Assembly (NCBI GenBank): GCA_944323745.1
Contig: CALUTQ010000002.1
Coordinates: 636,114 to 700,113 of the forward strand
Direction of reading: 5' to 3'
Origin: Candidatus Avelusimicrobium pullarium
GTDB lineage: Bacteria > Elusimicrobiota > Elusimicrobia > Elusimicrobiales > Elusimicrobiaceae
Length of the DNA stretch: 64,000 bases
Part shown: positions 25,479 to 34,264 of the stretch, one piece after another
Layout: every line of letters begins with the position of its first letter
How positions within the stretch are numbered: the first letter of the stretch is position 1
Made by a program: the position numbers and the translations under genes
The notes under the pieces: model-generated
The model's database searches: none
Seen by the model: only the letters and a program-made list of their open reading frames with translations
What the model was told of the DNA's origin: nothing

Positions 25479-27526
25479 TTTTCTTTAACACCCAAACTTT
25501 TCAGGAAGGCTTTGTTGTTATACGGACGGCCCAAAAAGGCTTGCACCATTTCGTTTTCGTCCTTAGCCGTGCCCGGTGTGTAAATATACTGCCTCAGTTT
25601 GGCGCCCAGCTGTTCATTAAACAAGCCCTGCTGTTCAAACTGGGCAAAAATGTCTTCGGCAATGACCAAAGACCAGGCATACACGTAATAACCTACGTCA
25701 TAGGGGTCGGTCAGGCTCATAATGTGCCCGAAGCTGGCCTGCGGATAGGTTCCCTTGGTCATAGGCGTAGCAGTAATTTCCTTCATCAAGCGGCCATAAA
25801 ACTTGGTGCTGTTAATACGTTTGTCGGCCATATGCGCCTGCAAATCAAACTGGCCCAAAAAGTTCTGGCGCAAAAAAGCCGTTGCTTCGCCGGCACGGCG
25901 TGAACGCACCAAAGAGGCTATCATATCGTCGGGCAACGGCTCGCCGGTTTTGTAATGGGCGGAAATCTTTTTAAGCACCTGCGGCTGCCAGGCCCAATTT
26001 TCCAAAAGCTGGGAATGGGTTTCAATATAGTCCCACGCCACATTGTCCCCCGTTAAACTGGCATAGCGGGCAGTAGCCAAAGACATTTGCAGTACGTGGC
26101 CAAACTCGTGGAACAAAGTTTCCACATCACTGTGCGTCAGAAGCGCGGGCATCCCCCCGCCGGCAGGCGTAAAGTTGGCCGCTATCACAACGGACGGTAT
26201 TTGATAGGAGCCGTCCGGCAATTGGAAGCGGTCTATAAAACTCCACGTGGCGGCGTGGGTATATTTGCCGTCGCGCGGGTAGGCGTCCAAATAAAAATAA
26301 GAAATCGTTTCGCCGCTTTTGCCGTCTTTAATGATATAGGTTTGCACATCCGGATGCCAAGCGGGCAGTTGGGCCGGCTCAAACGTCAGCCCGAAAAGCG
26401 GGCCAAACGTGCCGAACATACCGTCTATCACTTTTTGCGCGGGGAAATATTCCTTTATTTTTTCATCATCTACCGCGTATTTTTGTTTTTTGTATTGATT
26501 GGCCCAATACGGCAATTCCCACGCGTTTAACGTATCGCTCTGTACGCCGGTCATTTCTTTTTTAAGCGCCAGATACTGCTGCATTTCTTCCTGCGCAAGC
26601 GGGGTGACCTGTTTTTGCAAATCTTTTAAAAACGCTTCCAGCGTGTCATAATTTTGGGCCATACGCTGGGGAAGCACATAGTCAGGATATTTTTCAAAAC
26701 CCAGCAAACGCGCCTGTTTGGTGCGCAGCAGCAGGGTATCTTCCAGCAGTTTTACGTTCTGTTTGCCGCCGCGTTTGGCAAATTTGCTCTGCAGGGCTTT
26801 GCGGGCTTGGTCGTCTTTGGCATTGGCCATAAACGGGTTATAATCGGGATATTTAAGCGTAACGATGTATTTGCCGTCGTCAGTGCGCTGCAGGCGGTTG
26901 ATATAGGTGTCTTCCATTCCGTCCAGTTGCTCGCGCGTCAGTTCCAGCTGGTCCTGATAATTGTTTAAATTAACGTTATAGTGCGTAATTTTATCCAAAC
27001 GCTGTGTATTGAGTTTGACAAATTTTTTAAGGTCTTTGTCGCTTAGCCCCATTCCGTTGCGCTCAAAACGCTCCAGCCATTTGCGGGTAAGACGCTGCTG
27101 CTGTTCATCCAAGACGGGGTTGGTGTCCAAATAGCTCTTTAGTGCGCGGTATACGTCGCGCCGCGTAAACACGTCGGTTTTTACGCGGCTGCCTTTGCTT
27201 TCCAGTCCGGCCGCGGCACTGCGCACGGCGCCGTCTTGGTGAAAGTATGTCAACAGCGAAAGCGCTTTTGCCACCATCCAATAGTTGGTATAGGCATTCT
27301 CCAGCGCCAGAGGCGTGTTTTCAAAACTGCGCTGTTCATCAGGCACAGCCACCAAAGCGGAAAGATTTTGCTCCAACTCCTTTTGCGCCTCACCTTCCAA
27401 AGCGGTTAATTCTGCCGCGGTATAATTAAAACGAAGCAGGCCCTTATCAAACATTTTGTCATAAGCGCCGCCAAACAAAGCCGGCGTAACGGCTACACTG
27501 GTTAAAACGGTCATTAATTTTTTCAT
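25475..27526 (-). CDS. M3-family zinc metallopeptidase (peptidyl-dipeptidase/oligopeptidase)
   Basis: 683 residues, the usual length of Dcp/oligopeptidase A proteins. Zinc site 'ETLFHEFGHVLQ' (HEFGH), with the downstream Glu region 'VAWDYIETHSQLLENWAW' and 'TAFLRQNFLGQFD'. It should cut short peptides, releasing dipeptides or small fragments. The N-terminus (MKKLMTVLTSVAVTPALFGGA) looks like a signal peptide, so a periplasmic place is likely. Start ATG 27526 has GGAGG upstream. Confidence 0.88.
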   Translation of the reverse strand: MKKLMTVLTSVAVTPALFGGAYDKMFDKGLLRFNYTAAELTALEGEAQKELEQNLSALVAVPDEQRSFENTPLALENAYTNYWMVAKALSLLTYFHQDGAVRSAAAGLESKGSRVKTDVFTRRDVYRALKSYLDTNPVLDEQQQRLTRKWLERFERNGMGLSDKDLKKFVKLNTQRLDKITHYNVNLNNYQDQLELTREQLDGMEDTYINRLQRTDDGKYIVTLKYPDYNPFMANAKDDQARKALQSKFAKRGGKQNVKLLEDTLLLRTKQARLLGFEKYPDYVLPQRMAQNYDTLEAFLKDLQKQVTPLAQEEMQQYLALKKEMTGVQSDTLNAWELPYWANQYKKQKYAVDDEKIKEYFPAQKVIDGMFGTFGPLFGLTFEPAQLPAWHPDVQTYIIKDGKSGETISYFYLDAYPRDGKYTHAATWSFIDRFQLPDGSYQIPSVVIAANFTPAGGGMPALLTHSDVETLFHEFGHVLQMSLATARYASLTGDNVAWDYIETHSQLLENWAWQPQVLKKISAHYKTGEPLPDDMIASLVRSRRAGEATAFLRQNFLGQFDLQAHMADKRINSTKFYGRLMKEITATPMTKGTYPQASFGHIMSLTDPYDVGYYVYAWSLVIAEDIFAQFEQQGLFNEQLGAKLRQYIYTPGTAKDENEMVQAFLGRPYNNKAFLKSLGVKEK

Positions 27527-27615
27527 TTTATCCTCCGTTTTAAATTATAACTTTTTCGCCTGCCCTTCCATAAAAACACTTCTTTTTGCCTCCCCAAGGA
27601 AAGGCACTAATTTCC

Positions 27616-27621
27616 TATAAT
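27616..27621 (+). promoter_or_regulatory. -10 element, leaderless type, of ispH fusion gene
   Basis: Perfect TATAAT, six bases (ATACAT), then ATG at 27628; no Shine-Dalgarno. Confidence 0.6.
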
Positions 27622-27627
27622 ATACAT

Positions 27628-29316
27628 ATGGACAAAGAACAAGGCGTTACCGTAGCCAAATCGGCCGGTTTTTGCCCCGGCGTAAAAGGGGCCATAGACA
27701 AAGTGCTTGAGTTGGAAGCCTCCGGCAAGAAACCCATATACACCTTGGGGCCGCTGATTCACAACAAACAAGTTACCGATATGCTGGCCGCCAAACAAAT
27801 TACGTCCGTGGACAGACCCGAACAAGCCGCCGACAAAAAAGGCGTGCTGGTCATCCGCGCGCACGGCATTACGCCCGCCTTTCGCGCAGAGGTGCTGCAA
27901 AGCGGTATGGAAGTGGTGGACGCCACCTGTCCGCTGGTCAAACACGCCCACGACGTAATTGCCCAATACGCCGCGCAAGGTTATCACACCGTCATTGTGG
28001 GCGACAGCGGCCACGCCGAAGTCATCGGCCTTTTGGGCTGCACGCAGGGCAAAGGCACCGTGGTGTCCGGCCCACAGGAAGCGCAAAAGCTGCCTCATTT
28101 TGACAAAGTAAACGTCGTAGCGCAAACCACGCAAAAAGAAAGCGTTTTTTTGGAAACGGCCGAAGTAATTAAACAAAATTCCGATGTTTGCCAAATATCC
28201 AATACCATTTGCCACCCCACCAAACAGCGTCAAAGCGAAACCATACAAATGGCAAAAAATGCCGATTTGGTTATCGTTGTGGGCGGCAAACACAGCGCCA
28301 ATACGGCGCGTTTGGCCCTTTTATGCCAAGAACTGGCCCCCGCAGTGCTGCATATTGAAACGGAAAAGGAACTCACTCCGCAGCAGGTGCTGGCCCCCAA
28401 ACGCATTTTTATTACCGCCGGCGCGTCTACGCCCAACTGGGTAATTGACCAAGTGGCCGATTGGGTGCGCCAAACCCGCAAAAACCGCGGCTTTGCCCTG
28501 CTGGGGCTTTTGCAGCGGCTGTGGGCCAAGCTGGTGTCTTATTCCATTTACACGGCGTTTGCCGCTTCCGCCCTAACGTATGTGTGTTTAAAGCTAGAAG
28601 GCCTGCACGCCCAAGCAAAACCCCTTTTGTTTGCCTGGCTTTTTGTGTTCAGCCTTACCACGGTAAACAGAGCCTTTGAAGACCGCACCCGCCCCGCAGG
28701 CCGTCTGCCTGCGTGGACCGGCTTTGCCGCAGCCGTACTGGCGCTGGCCGTGGCCGCCGGTATGGGAATGCAGGTGTTTTTGCTGGCGGCGGCATTTATG
28801 GCGGCGGGGCTGCTTTATCCTTTCAGACACTTTATTAAATCTAAAATTCTGGCGCTGCCCGGCACTAAGGACTTTTTTACCGCACTGGGCTGGGGCTTTG
28901 CCTGCGCTTTTCTGCCCGCGTTTGCCAACGGTATGATGCTGCGCAAAGCCTTGTACTTGGCCATTTTCTATACGGTGCTTTTGGTGTTTATGCGTTCGGT
29001 TACGCTGGGGTTTACTTCGGCCAATAAAGACCTGATGATCGGCAAAGAAAGCTTTTATAAAGCCTTCGGTTTCGGCAAGACCAAACTGGCCGTGGCCGCT
29101 TTGCTGACGCTTTTGACCGCCGTGCTGGTGGGGCTGCTGATGATCACCTGGAAACCCGCCCTGGTAGCTATGTTGCTGTTAGGCAACGTATACACCATTT
29201 TTATAGTAATATACTATTATAGTCACGCCGCTTCGCGCGGGGTAAAGGAAGAAACGCTGATAGACGGCCAGTTCTTTGTGCTGTGGCTGCTGGCGTGGCT
29301 TTCGCGTTTTATTTAA
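27628..29316 (+). CDS. ispH: IspH (HMBPP reductase) fused to a UbiA-like membrane domain
   Basis: 562 residues, about twice normal IspH. Residues 1-285 are 4-hydroxy-3-methylbut-2-enyl diphosphate reductase, the last step of the MEP isoprenoid pathway. The three iron-sulfur Cys are at C16 ('AGFCPGVKGA'), in 'DATCPLVKHAHD' and in 'NTICHPTKQRQ', and 'ITAGASTPNW' ends the domain. Residues 300-562 hold about eight membrane helices. 'NRAFEDRTRPAGRLP' resembles a degenerate first Asp motif of UbiA prenyltransferases (normally NDxxD), and 'LPGTKDFFTALGW' resembles the UbiA loop. So the C-terminus may bind or use prenyl diphosphates. I start at ATG 27628 because TATAAT is six bases before it. Confidence 0.85.
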   Translation: MDKEQGVTVAKSAGFCPGVKGAIDKVLELEASGKKPIYTLGPLIHNKQVTDMLAAKQITSVDRPEQAADKKGVLVIRAHGITPAFRAEVLQSGMEVVDATCPLVKHAHDVIAQYAAQGYHTVIVGDSGHAEVIGLLGCTQGKGTVVSGPQEAQKLPHFDKVNVVAQTTQKESVFLETAEVIKQNSDVCQISNTICHPTKQRQSETIQMAKNADLVIVVGGKHSANTARLALLCQELAPAVLHIETEKELTPQQVLAPKRIFITAGASTPNWVIDQVADWVRQTRKNRGFALLGLLQRLWAKLVSYSIYTAFAASALTYVCLKLEGLHAQAKPLLFAWLFVFSLTTVNRAFEDRTRPAGRLPAWTGFAAAVLALAVAAGMGMQVFLLAAAFMAAGLLYPFRHFIKSKILALPGTKDFFTALGWGFACAFLPAFANGMMLRKALYLAIFYTVLLVFMRSVTLGFTSANKDLMIGKESFYKAFGFGKTKLAVAALLTLLTAVLVGLLMITWKPALVAMLLLGNVYTIFIVIYYYSHAASRGVKEETLIDGQFFVLWLLAWLSRFI

Positions 29317-29329
29317 TTTCGGAGGGAAT

Positions 29330-30430
29330 ATGTCTATCAAAAAAATCGGCATTTTAACCGCAGGCGGGGACTGCCCGGGCCTCAACGCCGTGGTACGCGC
29401 CGTCAGCAAAAACGCGCTGCGCCACGGGGTAAAAGTATTGGGCTTCAAAAACGGTTTTGACGGCTTGGTGCGCAACGAATTTATTGAAATTGACGAACAA
29501 ACCGTCTCCGGCATCTTAACGCTGGGCGGCACCATTTTGGGCACCAGCAATATCGCCAACCCTTTCCGTTATACGCTTGAACCGTTCGGCACGCCGCAGG
29601 AACCCAAAGATTTATCCTCGGTGGCTATGCACAACTTTAAGGCCAACGGTTTGGACGCGTTAATTGCTGTCGGCGGCGACGGTACCCTGCATATGGCCCA
29701 GCAATTTGTAGATATGGGTATGCCGGTGGTAGGCATTCCCAAAACCATAGACAATGACCTTTCCTGCACCGATTTGACCTTTGGCTTTGACTCGGCTATG
29801 TCCGTAGCTACCGACGCCGTAGACCGCATTCACACCACAGCGCAAAGCCACCACCGCGTAATGATTATTGAGACAATGGGCCGTTACGCCGGCTGGATCG
29901 CCCTGCGTTCCGCCATTGCCGGCGGGGGCGACATTGTGCTCATCCCCGAAATTCCCTATAACGAAAAAGTAATTGCCGATTTTATTATGGAACGCCGCGC
30001 CAGAGGCAAAAATTTCAGCATTATTGTAGCGGCCGAAGGCGCCAAAAACGAAGCCGGCGAACAGGCCGTTACGCGCACGGTGGCGGCATCTACCGATCCG
30101 GTGCGTTTGGGCGGCATCGGCTACAAAATCAGCGATATGGTGGAGCAAACCTGCCACGTGGAAAGCCGCGTGGTAGTGCTGGGGCACTTGCAGCGCGGCG
30201 GCACGCCTACGCCTTTTGACCGCTGGCTTTCCACCCGCTTCGGCGCCCGCGCGATGGACTTGGTGTTGGAACAAAAATTTGGCTATATGGTGGCGTTGCA
30301 GGGGCTTTCCATAGGCGAATGCAAAATTGCCGATGCCATTTCCAAGCTCAAATTGGTGGACCCCAACAGCGAAGAAGTTAAAACTGCGTTGGAAGTGGGA
30401 ATGAGCTTCGGCTCGGCCCAAATCGGCTAA
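29330..30430 (+). CDS. pfkA: 6-phosphofructokinase
   Basis: 366 residues. Phosphorylates fructose-6-phosphate in glycolysis. Motifs: 'ILTAGGDCPGLNA' (nucleotide loop), 'AVGGDGTLHMA' (Gly at the position equivalent to E. coli 104, favouring ATP), 'GIPKTIDNDL' (Lys at the position equivalent to 124, the residue of PPi-type and mixed group III enzymes), 'METMGRYAGWIAL', and 'LGHLQRGGTPTPFDR'. The phosphate donor is therefore uncertain, with ATP favoured. A GGAGGG ribosome site lies just before ATG 29330, 13 bases after the ispH fusion; rlmB follows after 13 bases, so the three form an operon. Confidence 0.9.
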   Translation: MSIKKIGILTAGGDCPGLNAVVRAVSKNALRHGVKVLGFKNGFDGLVRNEFIEIDEQTVSGILTLGGTILGTSNIANPFRYTLEPFGTPQEPKDLSSVAMHNFKANGLDALIAVGGDGTLHMAQQFVDMGMPVVGIPKTIDNDLSCTDLTFGFDSAMSVATDAVDRIHTTAQSHHRVMIIETMGRYAGWIALRSAIAGGGDIVLIPEIPYNEKVIADFIMERRARGKNFSIIVAAEGAKNEAGEQAVTRTVAASTDPVRLGGIGYKISDMVEQTCHVESRVVVLGHLQRGGTPTPFDRWLSTRFGARAMDLVLEQKFGYMVALQGLSIGECKIADAISKLKLVDPNSEEVKTALEVGMSFGSAQIG

Positions 30431-30443
30431 ACGGAGACAAAAA

Positions 30444-31193
30444 ATGAGTGAAAATTTAGATACGCTTTTTGGCATTCACGCCGTAATGGAAGCGTTAAAA
30501 AGCAAAAAACGCAACGTGGTGCAGTTGTACGTGGCAGACAATAAAGCCGGCCACCGCGCCGTGGAAGAAATCATCCGTCTGGCCAAACGCAACAACGTCA
30601 AAATAGACCGTATGGACGTAAAAATGATGGACCGCCTGACCAAGGGCGGCAACCACCAGGGCGTGTTGGCCAAAGCCCAGCCCGTACGGCTGATGAAACT
30701 CTCCACCGCTTTGTATGAGTCGGACGGAAACAAAAAAGACCTGTGGCTGGCCGTGGACGAAATGACTGACCCGCAAAACTTGGGCGCCATCATCCGCAGT
30801 GCGGCCTGTTTGGGTTTTTCCACCATTATTTTGCCGCAGCGGCGCACCGTGGGGCTGACGCCGGCCGTGTATAAAGTAGCGTGCGGTGCGGTAGAACGAA
30901 TTAATATTGTGGAAGTGAGCAACCTCTCCAATGCACTGCTGGACCTGAAAGAAGAAGGGTTTTGGGTATACGGCGCCGATATGGACGGACAGCCTATCAC
31001 GCAGACGGACTATGCTTCCCCCGCGGTACTGGTCATCGGTTCCGAAGGCACCGGCATACGCGAAAAAACGGCCGAAAACTGTGACCAAATCATCTCTATT
31101 CCGCAAAAAGGCGGTGTGGAAAGTTTAAACGCTTCCGCCGCGGCCAGTATTATTATGTACGATATGTTTTCCAAAGTACAGCTTAAAAAATAA
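30444..31193 (+). CDS. rlmB: TrmH-family 23S rRNA 2'-O-methyltransferase (RlmB type)
   Basis: 249 residues of the SPOUT class. N-terminal substrate-binding domain ('LFGIHAVMEALKSKKRNVVQLYV', 'GNHQGVLAKAQPV'), then the knotted catalytic domain with 'DPQNLGAIIRSAACLGFSTII', 'VIGSEGTGIREKTAENCD' and 'ISIPQKGGVESLNASAAASIIMYD' (SAM-binding knot). RlmB methylates G2251 (E. coli numbering) of 23S rRNA; that target is inferred from similarity. GGAG precedes the start. A strong terminator ends the operon. Confidence 0.88.
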   Translation: MSENLDTLFGIHAVMEALKSKKRNVVQLYVADNKAGHRAVEEIIRLAKRNNVKIDRMDVKMMDRLTKGGNHQGVLAKAQPVRLMKLSTALYESDGNKKDLWLAVDEMTDPQNLGAIIRSAACLGFSTIILPQRRTVGLTPAVYKVACGAVERINIVEVSNLSNALLDLKEEGFWVYGADMDGQPITQTDYASPAVLVIGSEGTGIREKTAENCDQIISIPQKGGVESLNASAAASIIMYDMFSKVQLKK

Positions 31194-31205
31194 AGCATAA
31201 CAAAC

Positions 31206-31238
31206 AAAAACCCGGGTGCCAAAGCGCCCGGGTTTTTT
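31206..31238 (+). terminator. Bidirectional terminator after rlmB
   Basis: AAAAACCCGGGTGC-CAAA-GCGCCCGGGTTTTTT between convergent genes. Confidence 0.85.
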
Positions 31239-31251
31239 ATGTCTTAAAAAA

Positions 31252-32469
31252 CTAATTATACAGTTCCACTTTGTCCAACTGTTTGCCGGTTTCGCTGTAG
31301 ACGGTCATCGTCAGTTTGCGGTCTGTTATGCGCACGTCCGCATAATGGTAAGCCGACACAAAGCGCGCCGTGGAACGATCGCTGCCGGCGCGGCGCGTGG
31401 GGGTAGCTCCGCCGCCGCCCAACGTAACATACGTTACGCCGCGGGTATTGGGCTCGTCTTTATACATAGGGAATGTACGCTCGTAATTGGCTTCCGCCCC
31501 CTGCAGAACAAGGTCCACCCCGTAACGTTCAAACAACGGCACAAAATTGGCGGCCGCTTCATTGGCAGGGCCCTTTTGGCCGGTGGAGTACATCGGCGCA
31601 TTGACGACCACAATTTTCCACTTTTCGCCCGCGCCCGCCAAGGTGCTTTGCAGCCATTTATATTGGGCCGATTTCGGGTCTATATTGGGGGCCCACACCG
31701 CCCCGTAAGCGGCATTGGCGTCCAAGAAAATAAAGCGGGCATTGGCTGTATCAAAGGAATAATATTTAGGGGTGGCGTTGGACCAGCTCATATCGTGAAA
31801 GCGGGAATAATTGGCCCGCACGAAAGATTTGCTGTCGCGGTTATCGCGTTCGGGCCCGTATTCATTGGCTCCGATGGCAATAAACAACGGCGTTTTGGCC
31901 AAAACGTCTTTAAAGGGAATAAAGAACTCGCTGTCCGCATCGGCATTTAAGCCGCTATAGGTTAAATCGCCGGTGTGAATAACAAAATCGGCGTCTTTTT
32001 GGGCCATTTGTTCCGCCAGCAGTTCTTTGGGCGGAACGGGCGGCAAGCCGTTTTCCGTCTGTTTGGCCATTTCTTCTTCGGTCAGCGGAGTTTGCGCCGT
32101 ATTGCCAAAAGCCAAAAAGTGCACCTCTTTTCTTTCGGCGCTGTAAAGCGTTTTAAAATGCCCTTCCACGGGCGCTTGCACGCCGTCGCGCGCGGCATTA
32201 TACACATACAGGCGGTAGCAAAACTCCTGATTGGGCACCAGCCCGTACAAGATGGCTTTATGTTCGGTGCCTTCCGGATTTACCTTTAAAATCTGATTGC
32301 AGCGCGGTGCCGGCCCATATTCCAGCCACGCGGGGGTAGGTTCGTCGGTTTCCCACCGCAGCACCATTGTGCTTTGTGTGGGGTCTTCTATATACGGCCC
32401 GCGGATAATCTGCGCCGCATACGCGCCAAAGGCCGAAAAAATCATTAAAAGGGAAAGAAAAATTTTCAT
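31252..32469 (-). CDS. Purple-acid-phosphatase-like protein with lost metal ligands
   Basis: 405 residues. Signal peptide (MKIFLSLLMIFSAFGAYA), an N-terminal fibronectin-like domain ('IIRGPYIEDPTQSTMVLRWETDEPT'), then a calcineurin-type phosphoesterase fold. The fold is easy to follow ('VIHTGDLTYSG', 'KYYSFDTANARFIFLDANA', 'VDLVLQGAEANYERTFPM', 'YVTLGGGGA'). Most metal-binding residues are changed: GD to GN in 'FGNTAQ', GNHE to GANE, H.P.YS to NAPMYS, GH.H.YER to GAEANYER. Only the Asp of GDLTY remains as expected. It is probably exported and catalytically dead, perhaps a binding protein. TAGAAT lies six bases before ATG 32469. Confidence 0.8.
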   Translation of the reverse strand: MKIFLSLLMIFSAFGAYAAQIIRGPYIEDPTQSTMVLRWETDEPTPAWLEYGPAPRCNQILKVNPEGTEHKAILYGLVPNQEFCYRLYVYNAARDGVQAPVEGHFKTLYSAERKEVHFLAFGNTAQTPLTEEEMAKQTENGLPPVPPKELLAEQMAQKDADFVIHTGDLTYSGLNADADSEFFIPFKDVLAKTPLFIAIGANEYGPERDNRDSKSFVRANYSRFHDMSWSNATPKYYSFDTANARFIFLDANAAYGAVWAPNIDPKSAQYKWLQSTLAGAGEKWKIVVVNAPMYSTGQKGPANEAAANFVPLFERYGVDLVLQGAEANYERTFPMYKDEPNTRGVTYVTLGGGGATPTRRAGSDRSTARFVSAYHYADVRITDRKLTMTVYSETGKQLDKVELYN

Positions 32470-32475
32470 AAAGAT

Positions 32476-32481
32476 ATTCTA
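32476..32481 (-). promoter_or_regulatory. -10 element, leaderless type, of phosphoesterase-like gene
   Basis: TAGAAT on the minus strand (32481-32476), six bases (ATCTTT), then ATG 32469. Confidence 0.5.
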
Positions 32482-32582
32482 GCAAAATATGGCCGCTTGC
32501 CGTATTTTGAAACTTCCCGTTTAGAAAAGCTTTTCCCTGCTGCTACGTACAAAAAACCCTGTTCGGGTGCCATAAATTTTGC

Positions 32583-32588
32583 TAAATT
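32583..32588 (+). promoter_or_regulatory. -10 element, leaderless type, of outer-membrane protein gene
   Basis: TAAATT, six bases (ATGAAT), then ATG 32595. This spacing decides for the second of two adjacent ATGs. Confidence 0.45.
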
Positions 32589-32594
32589 ATGAAT

Positions 32595-33488
32595 ATGAAG
32601 AAAATTATTGCTTTGTGTGTTTTATTTTCGGCTGCGCTGTGCGCGCAGGCCGCTTCCGTCAACACGTTGGCGACATACGTCTATTCCGCCGACCATAACC
32701 AAGCCCGTTTGGGCGCGGCCGTACCGCTGGGGCTGAATGCTTCCGTCGGGCTGGAAGGCCGCTGGGTAGAAGATAAATTTTCCGTGCAAGACGGCGCTTT
32801 TAAAGACCCTGTCTATTCGGTTTATTTGCCTATTGCGCTGGACTTGGATTTAGTGAAACTAAATTTAACGCCGTTTTATTATTTTAAAAACAAATCGGAG
32901 GATCCGCGCTTTCAAGATGCTTCCGCTTACGGCATTAATGCACAGTTTGTGATGAATTTGCGCGAAGATGAAGTGGACCAGCTTTATACCCGTGCGTATG
33001 TCGGCGTGTCTTACGCCAACCAAAAGGGCACGTTGTTTAAAGAAGGCAAAGACGCTTCCGACGAAGATTACGGCCAGCTGGCCTACAGCTTGGGCCTGCA
33101 GCAAAATTTCTTCGGCTCGTTTACGTTTCACGCGGCGGGCACGGCCTATCAATATCCCAACGGTATAGACGGGGTGGAATATTTCCGCGGTGTATTGGAC
33201 CAAAACGACTTGGCTTTTACTCAGTCTTACGACGTCAACCGCGCTTTAGGCAAATATACGCTTTCCGCGCGCATTACCCGTATTTGGCCGGAAAACCATT
33301 CCACGCTGTATTTCGGATACCATTATGCAGAGTTTTACACTGCCGACCCGCAGCATTCTTTTTTGCTGGGCAACTCTTTCTTTGTCGCCAACAATGCCAG
33401 CATCAATGCCGCCTATAACCATCTGCAAAACACCGACGGCAATAACAAAAGAGACATTCTGTTTGTAAACCTTAATATCGCATTTTAA
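32595..33488 (+). CDS. Predicted outer-membrane beta-barrel protein
   Basis: 297 residues, signal peptide MKKIIALCVLFSAALCAQA. The mature part alternates amphipathic strands ('LATYVYSADHNQARLGAAVPLGL', 'PVYSVYLPIALDLDLVKLNLTPFYYF') and ends 'ILFVNLNIAF' with a terminal Phe, as in BamA-folded barrels. No known family recognised. It heads an operon with a histidine kinase, an unknown protein and a PerM/AI-2E transporter; the next start is 12 bases after its stop. Confidence 0.65.
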   Translation: MKKIIALCVLFSAALCAQAASVNTLATYVYSADHNQARLGAAVPLGLNASVGLEGRWVEDKFSVQDGAFKDPVYSVYLPIALDLDLVKLNLTPFYYFKNKSEDPRFQDASAYGINAQFVMNLREDEVDQLYTRAYVGVSYANQKGTLFKEGKDASDEDYGQLAYSLGLQQNFFGSFTFHAAGTAYQYPNGIDGVEYFRGVLDQNDLAFTQSYDVNRALGKYTLSARITRIWPENHSTLYFGYHYAEFYTADPQHSFLLGNSFFVANNASINAAYNHLQNTDGNNKRDILFVNLNIAF

Positions 33489-33499
33489 AGGATAACGAT

Positions 33500-34264
33500 A
33501 TGGAACAAGAACCCGTTATAACCAATTTGCAGGACGAAGAAAAATCTACCAAAATGCTTTCTTTGGTGTCGCACAAGCTCAAAACGCCGCTCTCTATCAT
33601 CAACGGGTATTCGGAAGCGATTTTGTCGCAGTCTTCCAAAGAAAAGTTTTCCCCCTTTACGGCCAAAGCCTTGGAAGAAATTAACAAACAGGGCACCAAG
33701 CTGTGCAATCTGGTGGACAAACTGCTTTTCTTTAACCGGGTAGAAACGTTGCAAGCCAAAGATTTGGCCAAAAAATCCATCAATCTTAAAAACCTGATTA
33801 AGGCCTGCGCCAACGACGCCATTTCCCACGACGAAGAAACGGCCACCGTATCGGCGGGGTCTTCCGTTTCCAAAAAAGGCACTTTTATAGAAATAGACTG
33901 CCCCTCCAACCTGGAAATTCAGGCCGACGAAGAAATGATGAGTTTTTTGTTGGAAGAACTTTTGTCCAATGCCATTAAGTTTAACAACAAAGCCGAAAAA
34001 ATCATTAAAGTACAAGGCACCCACCACGGGGACAGTATTTCCATTTCCGTGCGGGACTACGGCGCCGGCATACGTCCGCAGGATGTTAACCGTATTTTTG
34101 AACGCTTCTATCAGGTGGACGATTATTTTACCGGCCAGATAGACGGCTGGGGGCTGGGCTTGCCGATGGTGAAAAAAATTGTGGAATTGCACGGCGGCAC
34201 CATCAGCGTGATTTCCGACAGGGGGTTGGGGTCCATCTTCACGGTGAGTCTGCCCGTAGTATGA
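33500..34264 (+). CDS. Soluble histidine kinase without sensor domain
   Basis: 254 residues containing only a dimerisation/phosphoacceptor domain and an ATPase domain. H box 'VSHKLKTPLSIINGYSEAIL' with His25, N box 'EELLSNAIKFNNK', G1 'SVRDYGAGIRP', F box 'IFERFYQVDD', G2 'DGWGLGLPMVKKIVELHGG'. There is no membrane helix and almost no N-terminal region, so any signal must come from a partner. No response regulator is adjacent. The stop overlaps the next start (ATGA). AAGGA lies seven bases before ATG 33500. Confidence 0.88.
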   Translation: MEQEPVITNLQDEEKSTKMLSLVSHKLKTPLSIINGYSEAILSQSSKEKFSPFTAKALEEINKQGTKLCNLVDKLLFFNRVETLQAKDLAKKSINLKNLIKACANDAISHDEETATVSAGSSVSKKGTFIEIDCPSNLEIQADEEMMSFLLEELLSNAIKFNNKAEKIIKVQGTHHGDSISISVRDYGAGIRPQDVNRIFERFYQVDDYFTGQIDGWGLGLPMVKKIVELHGGTISVISDRGLGSIFTVSLPVV

